A stretch of DNA of 18,270 nucleotides from Limosilactobacillus antri DSM 16041 (lineage in GTDB: Bacteria; Bacillota; Bacilli; Lactobacillales; Lactobacillaceae), in NCBI RefSeq assembly GCF_000160835.1, contig NZ_GG700736.1:21486-39755 (forward strand), in the 5' to 3' direction. Below are positions 15,137-18,270 of the stretch, piece after piece. The notes beneath the pieces are model-generated. The model had not been told where the DNA came from. It saw nothing but the letters and a program-made list of their open reading frames with translations, and ran no database searches. A program made the position numbers and the translations under genes. Position 1 is the stretch's first letter. Each line of letters opens with the position of its first letter.

Positions 15137-16102
15137 TTAGTATTTAATAATCATTGTTCCAACGGTCAGGCCACCACCAAAGCCACTAAGGACTACCAAG
15201 TCACCGCGACGAATTAGTCCTTGTCGGACACACTCGTCTAGAAGAATTGGTTCGCTAGCGGCTGAGGTGTTGCCGTATTGATCAATGTTGGTGGGAAACT
15301 TAGTCATCGGTTGAACCAGACGCCGGGCAACCTGTTGGATGATGCGTATATTGGCCTGATGAAGGATGAAACGATCCACTTGATCAGCGGTCAATCCAGC
15401 ATTCTGTAAGGCCGTCTGAATTGATATTGGGACCGCATGGGTTGCAAACCGATATACGGCTCGTCCATTCATCTGAAAGGGACTCACGTCGGTAATGGTA
15501 GGGGGAAACTGGTGGTTAACCCGGGTCTGCCCAGCAACAAGCTGGTTACCGCGGTCCCCAAACGTAGCGAGGTGTTGACCCAACAGGTGGGGTTCTGGAT
15601 CAGTCTCGATTAAGACACCTCCTGCCCCATCACCAAAAAGCACTGCGGTGGTCCGGTCCTGCCAGTTGGTGATCTTTGAGAGCACCTCACTGCCGATCAC
15701 CATGACACGATGATATTCCGAACCGATGAAGCGACTGGCAATATCGAGAGCGTAGACGAAACCAGAACAGGCAGCTGAAACATCGAACGCTCGGGCAGCA
15801 GTTGCGCCTAAGAATCCTTGAACAATTGCCGCGGTCGATGGGGTATAGGAATCTGGTGACATGGTCGCAATAATGATCAGGTCAAGACTGGTTGGCGCCC
15901 AGTGAGCCTTGGCTAATAGCCGTTGGCCAACCTGAGTGGCGAGGTCCGCTGTATTTTCCCCTTGACTGATATGGCGTCGTCTAATTCCGGTCCGTGTTCG
16001 AATCCACTCGTCGGAAGTATCCATTATGGTACTTAACCGGTCGTTGGATACTGTCATTTGCGGTACATAGCTTGCCGTTGTAACGATTTGCCAATTATTC
16101 AT
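15137..16102 (-). CDS. fabH: 3-oxoacyl-[ACP] synthase III
   Basis: It starts each chain by condensing acetyl-CoA with malonyl-ACP. The 321-residue thiolase-fold protein has the Cys-His-Asn triad C112 (VSAACSGFVYAL), H248 (FILHQANIRII) and N278 (YGNTSAAS), plus DTSDEWIRTRTGI near the N-terminus and the C-terminal glycine-rich GFGGGLTVGTMI. ATG 16102 follows AAGGAAG. It lies 18 bases downstream of fabT, a conserved fabT-fabH-acpP order seen in many Lactobacillales. Confidence 0.95.
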   Translation of the reverse strand: MNNWQIVTTASYVPQMTVSNDRLSTIMDTSDEWIRTRTGIRRRHISQGENTADLATQVGQRLLAKAHWAPTSLDLIIIATMSPDSYTPSTAAIVQGFLGATAARAFDVSAACSGFVYALDIASRFIGSEYHRVMVIGSEVLSKITNWQDRTTAVLFGDGAGGVLIETDPEPHLLGQHLATFGDRGNQLVAGQTRVNHQFPPTITDVSPFQMNGRAVYRFATHAVPISIQTALQNAGLTADQVDRFILHQANIRIIQQVARRLVQPMTKFPTNIDQYGNTSAASEPILLDECVRQGLIRRGDLVVLSGFGGGLTVGTMIIKY

Positions 16103-16120
16103 GTGTTTCTTCCTTAAATT

Positions 16121-16561
16121 TTAAGAATTTTCTTCCAAGAAATCTTCCAGGTTGCGGAGAGCCTTGCGGATTGTCCGCTGCTCATCATCATTCATTCCCT
16201 TCAGGAAACGCTTGACCATCATGTTATGAAAGGCACGGTGAGCCCGGTAAAGGACCCGGCCCTTGTGAGTGAGACTCAAACGAATTATCCGCCGGTCTTC
16301 CTGGTCGCGGAAACGTTCAGCGTAACCCTTAGCAATCAACCGGTTAGCAGTTGCAGTCATCGTGCCAGGGGACAGGTGCATTTTTTTTGCGACCTGACTG
16401 GCAGTCTGGTGGTCATACATGGAGATTGCGTCAATTGCGTGCATCTCCTTGATGGTCAGATCGCTGAAGGTACTCTCCCGAAGCTTTTTCTCTTCGATCC
16501 ATAAAATACCGTTATAAATCTTGATTAGGGCATGGTTAATTCTTTGATATTCATCCGCCAT
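16121..16561 (-). CDS. fabT: FabT, MarR-family repressor of fatty-acid synthesis genes
   Basis: It is a MarR-type winged-helix repressor that, in streptococci and lactococci, binds palindromes near fab promoters, helped by long-chain acyl-ACP. The 146-residue protein starts MADEYQRINHALIKIYNGILW and has the HTH (QTASQVAKKMHLSPGTMTATANRL) and the wing with RDQEDRRIIRLSLTHKG, both MarR hallmarks. The start is ATG 16561 with AGGAG nine bases upstream; the frame is open to 16612, but that longer form has no ribosome site and adds residues unlike the family. It has its own TATAAT and a FabT-like palindrome upstream, and stronger boxes lie before fabZ1, so autoregulation is likely. Confidence 0.92.
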   Translation of the reverse strand: MADEYQRINHALIKIYNGILWIEEKKLRESTFSDLTIKEMHAIDAISMYDHQTASQVAKKMHLSPGTMTATANRLIAKGYAERFRDQEDRRIIRLSLTHKGRVLYRAHRAFHNMMVKRFLKGMNDDEQRTIRKALRNLEDFLEENS

Positions 16562-16598
16562 AATGTATTTCTCCTTTAGCTTTTTTGCTGTATCAAAT

Positions 16599-16623
16599 AT
16601 TTTCGCTTTCAAAATACATTATA
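16599..16623 (-). promoter_or_regulatory. Internal promoter -10 and weak FabT-like box before fabT
   Basis: On the minus strand TATAAT (16623-16618) is followed at once by ATTTTGAAAGCGAAAAT (16615-16599), which keeps the TTTGA left arm and a CGAAA right arm of the FabT palindrome ANTTTGATTATCAAANT. No good -35 is seen, so the promoter is uncertain. It would start an mRNA 35-40 bases before fabT. Confidence 0.5.
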
Positions 16624-16637
16624 GCCGAAATCATTCA

Positions 16638-17084
16638 TCATAGCTTAGCGTCACGGTTAGCAACGATAAAAACTAATTCTGCGCTGCAAACGCGGTTGCC
16701 CGCTACCGTTGCTACCGCATCGACAATTCCCATCTGTCGGCGTTTCTTAACCATCTTGATGTGTAGCTTAAGAACGTCTCCAGGGCGGACCATTTGTCGG
16801 AACCTTCCATTGTGGATGGCGCCTAGGTAAGCCGTCTTTTTGAAGAATTCTGGCGATTTAAGAATTAAGATTGATGCTGCTTGGGCCAGTGTTTCAATAA
16901 TCAGTACACCAGGCATCACTGGATTGCCGGGGAAGTGGCCCCGAAAGAAGGACTCGTTGATGGTCACGTTCTTTGTCGCTACAATCTCTTCGCCAGGAGT
17001 CAGTTCATCGACATAATCAATGTAACAAATCGGGTAACGATTCGGGATTAGGTCCATGATTTCTTGGGTGTCCATTATTGCCAA
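16638..17084 (-). CDS. fabZ: 3-hydroxyacyl-[ACP] dehydratase, FabZ1 (FabN-like)
   Basis: It is the first gene of the cluster. The 148-residue hot-dog fold protein has the catalytic H50 ([11 protein letters not shown]) and E64 ([10 protein letters not shown]). Its N-terminus, [16 protein letters not shown], differs from the IPHRYPMLLIDRV of the other copy and recalls FabN of Enterococcus faecalis, which dehydrates and also isomerises the C10 intermediate to start unsaturated chains. Since no fabA or fabM is seen, this copy is the best candidate for that branch point, but the activity cannot be read from sequence with certainty. The start is TTG 17084, six bases after AGGTG; ATG 17075 (MDTQEI) is the alternative with a poorly placed ribosome site. 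It is preceded by a strong promoter with two FabT boxes. Confidence 0.88.
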   Translation of the reverse strand: MAIMDTQEIMDLIPNRYPICYIDYVDELTPGEEIVATKNVTINESFFRGHFPGNPVMPGVLIIETLAQAASILILKSPEFFKKTAYLGAIHNGRFRQMVRPGDVLKLHIKMVKKRRQMGIVDAVATVAGNRVCSAELVFIVANRDAKL

Positions 17085-17108
17085 TTACGTCACCTGCCTT
17101 GCAAAAGT

Positions 17109-17169
17109 ATTTCGAATATCAAAATATTCTATAGTCAAATTATAATGAATTCATTTTGATTGTCAAACT
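17109..17169 (-). promoter_or_regulatory. Main fatty-acid cluster promoter with two FabT boxes
   Basis: On the minus strand TTGACA (17166-17161), a 16-base spacer and TATAAT (17144-17139) form a near-perfect vegetative promoter. The box AGTTTGACAATCAAAAT (17169-17153) covers the -35. A second box, ATTTTGATATTCGAAAT (17125-17109), lies just downstream of the start site. Both fit the FabT palindrome ANTTTGATTATCAAANT known from pneumococcus. Occupancy of both would block initiation and clearance. Confidence 0.82.
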
Positions 17170-17285
17170 ATTTTTTGAAGATCGTGTTATTGTAATAGCG
17201 CGGTTAAATATTATAAGTGAGTTATAAATACTGATTTGATGGCATTCTTGAAGAAATTTCTAATTGGGCAAAATCTCTTAATTTT

Positions 17286-17302
17286 ATTTTGATTAACAAA
17301 AT
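17286..17302. promoter_or_regulatory. Third FabT-type box in the divergent region
   Basis: ATTTTGATTAACAAAAT differs from the FabT palindrome ANTTTGATTATCAAANT at one position only and sits in a longer inverted repeat (TTTATTTTG-ATTAA-CAAAATAAA). It is 120 bases upstream of the fabZ1 -35 and about 45 bases upstream of the promoter of the divergent gene. The rest of the 320-base gap 17085-17420 is AT-rich with no gene seen. Confidence 0.6.
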
Positions 17303-17347
17303 AAATCTTGCAAAATTACTTCTGCAAAGCTGGTCTACTGTAAGAAT

Positions 17348-17378
17348 TGAACCTTGCACTTGGTGACGCTGGTATGAT
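17348..17378 (+). promoter_or_regulatory. Extended -10 promoter of the divergent gene
   Basis: TGGTATGAT (17370-17378) is an extended -10; TTGAAC (17348-17353) is a possible -35 at a long 19-base spacing. The start would be about 35 bases before GTG 17421. Confidence 0.5.
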
Positions 17379-17420
17379 ACATTCAAAAAAATATTTTTGT
17401 GCTAATTGGGAGGAAAAGAC

Positions 17421-17639
17421 GTGGCAAACAAGGAAAAACGTCAACAAAGTTCACGTGCGCAGCAATCACTTTTTAAACGACGGCGGTGGCTGATTTTGGG
17501 GAGCGTGATCATCGTAGCGATGGTCGGCATTAGTGTAGTTCACATGATGAATAAGGACAAACACCAAGCTCCTAAGTACCGTACAATGATATTTACTATC
17601 TCAATCAACCGTTCTTACATTCTCCTTACTTCGAATTAA
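17421..17639 (+). pseudogene. Truncated membrane-anchored protein (N-terminus only), family unknown
   Basis: GTG 17421 has GGGAGG (17408-17413) seven bases upstream, an excellent ribosome site. The product begins with a basic, polar stretch of about 27 residues (ANKEKRQQSSRAQQSLFKRRRW), then one hydrophobic helix (LILGSVIIVAMVGISVVHMM), then NKDKHQAPKYR: the start of a type II anchored extracellular protein. After about 17580 base composition drops sharply and the frame ends at 17639 with unrelated-looking residues, so the extracellular domain seems to have been removed, probably by the rearrangement that brought the recombinase next door. A genuine 72-residue protein is less likely. What the lost domain did cannot be told. 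Confidence 0.5.
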
Positions 17640-17792
17640 GTCATCAATTAGTAAAACCGCTATTCCTAAAAAACTATGGTAAGAAGCACATTTTTTTGCA
17701 TTCCGATTAATAAATGATACCACTCTAACATGATTCCCATCATTTTCTCAAAATAGTTTTGCTGCTTATAAAAAACGGTTTTTAATTTTGGT
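17640..17792. other. AT-rich stretch without a recognisable gene
   Basis: I see no reading frame, promoter or RNA here. It joins the truncated membrane-protein gene to the recombinase unit and is probably mobile-element or degenerate sequence. Confidence 0.4.
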
Positions 17793-17831
17793 GTGTACCC
17801 CCAAAGTTGGAAATCAACTTTGGGGGTACAC
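17793..17831. repeat. Perfect 17-bp inverted repeat (recombinase-unit end or site)
   Basis: GTGTACCCCCAAAGTTG (17793-17809) and its exact complement (17815-17831) are separated by GAAAT. No T-run follows on either strand, so it is not an ordinary terminator. It lies 18 bases past the recombinase stop and may be an element end or a recombination site; stem-loop function at the RNA level is also possible. Confidence 0.6.
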
Positions 17832-17849
17832 GTCACTGACATATAAGTC

Positions 17850-18270
17850 TCATCTTTTTATATTAAACTTTTTGCGATATCTGATAAAGGTTGTCCGTTT
17901 AATCCCAGTATTCCTAGCAACGTCCACGTCACTCATGCCTGCTTGATAAAGTTTAAAAGCATGTTGCAAGCGGGGATCGTCTTGGGTGTATTGGGGTTTG
18001 CGTCCATGATATTTACCCTGCTGCTTAGCTAAGGCAATCCCTTGCTGCTGGCGCTCAATAATTCGCTTACGTTCACTTTCGGCCTGATACTTATAGAGTT
18101 CAATAATCAAGTTGGTCATCAGTTGACGTAAATTTGGGTCAGCAATCCCTGTCATGGACGGCAAATTTAACACATCTAGGGTAGCCCCCTTATTTTGAAT
18201 GGTGTTCATGATCTTAGTTAAATCCTGGTTGTTTCTGCCTAAGCGATCTAATTCAGTGACCAGGACAATA
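17850..18270 (-). CDS. Serine recombinase (resolvase/invertase family), C-terminal part, cut by window edge
   Basis: The frame is open to the right edge, so the start lies outside. The visible ~140 residues begin IVLVTELDRLGRNNQDL, the conserved segment after the catalytic domain's active-site strand, then LPSMTGIADPNLRQLMTNLIIELYKYQAESERKRIIERQQQGI, the long E-helix used for dimer and crossover contacts, then KYHGRKP and a C-terminal helix-turn-helix (GMSDVDVARNTGIKRTTFIRYRKKF) that binds DNA. These are hallmarks of Tn3-resolvase/Hin-type enzymes. The catalytic Ser near the N-terminus is not in the window. Such genes are frequent on lactobacillus plasmids and transposons. The stop at 17850-17852 is complete. 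Confidence 0.88.
   Translation of the reverse strand, partial: IVLVTELDRLGRNNQDLTKIMNTIQNKGATLDVLNLPSMTGIADPNLRQLMTNLIIELYKYQAESERKRIIERQQQGIALAKQQGKYHGRKPQYTQDDPRLQHAFKLYQAGMSDVDVARNTGIKRTTFIRYRKKFNIKR

Noticed and set aside
17793..17831. Terminator for the recombinase gene
   Set aside because: No T-run follows the stem on either strand.

Overview
The window most resembles a chromosome segment from a moderately GC-rich lactobacillus of the Limosilactobacillus (L. fermentum-like) kind. The grounds are the gene order of its fatty-acid cluster, an NrtR/PncB/PncA NAD-salvage unit, strong GGAGG ribosome sites with frequent TTG/GTG starts, and IS3/IS30 debris. The genus is inferred from these features; no search was run.

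Left part (1-3790). First comes the GC-rich, frameshifted 3' end of an unidentified membrane protein with its terminator, then a spacer with a long hairpin. Next is a short AT-rich remnant that reads like the N-terminal part of a type II Cas1 with a premature stop, so probably a dead CRISPR-Cas locus. An apparently intact NAD-salvage module follows: an NrtR-type Nudix-domain repressor, then pncB (nicotinate phosphoribosyltransferase) and pncA (nicotinamidase). pncB and pncA are separated by one base and share a promoter that overlaps an inverted repeat.

Middle part (3790-6490). This is a mobile-element graveyard. It holds an IS3-family (IS150-like) element whose orfA has an in-frame stop while orfB keeps a DD(35)E triad, a truncated IS30-family transposase, and the last ~77 codons of a ROK-family sugar kinase joined to the IS30 fragment. 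An apparently intact SemiSWEET sugar transporter gene follows. Between it and the next, convergent gene lies a ~125-nt structured segment with a candidate promoter and a very strong terminator, possibly a small RNA.

Right part (6490-17170). A complete type II fatty-acid synthesis cluster lies on the minus strand. In transcription order it is fabZ1(fabN-like)-fabT-fabH-acpP-fabD-fabG-fabF-accB-fabZ2-accC-accD-accA-fabI-birA, very tightly packed and often overlapping. It supplies malonyl-CoA (accABCD, with biotin added by BirA) and the whole elongation cycle (FabD, FabH, FabF, FabG, FabZ, FabI) on AcpP, under the MarR-type repressor FabT. The promoter before fabZ1 is near-consensus with two FabT-type palindromes. 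A third good palindrome lies further upstream, nearer a divergent gene, and a weaker one lies at the fabT start.

Right end (17170-18270). A divergent membrane-anchored protein gene is cut short after its single membrane segment. Then come AT-rich sequence with no gene seen, a perfect 17-bp inverted repeat, and the C-terminal part of a serine recombinase running off the window.

Nothing here is clearly a new multi-gene system. The best leads are the third FabT box before the divergent truncated gene, the candidate small RNA at 6351-6476, the degenerate-Nudix NrtR with its candidate operator, and the Cas1 relic.
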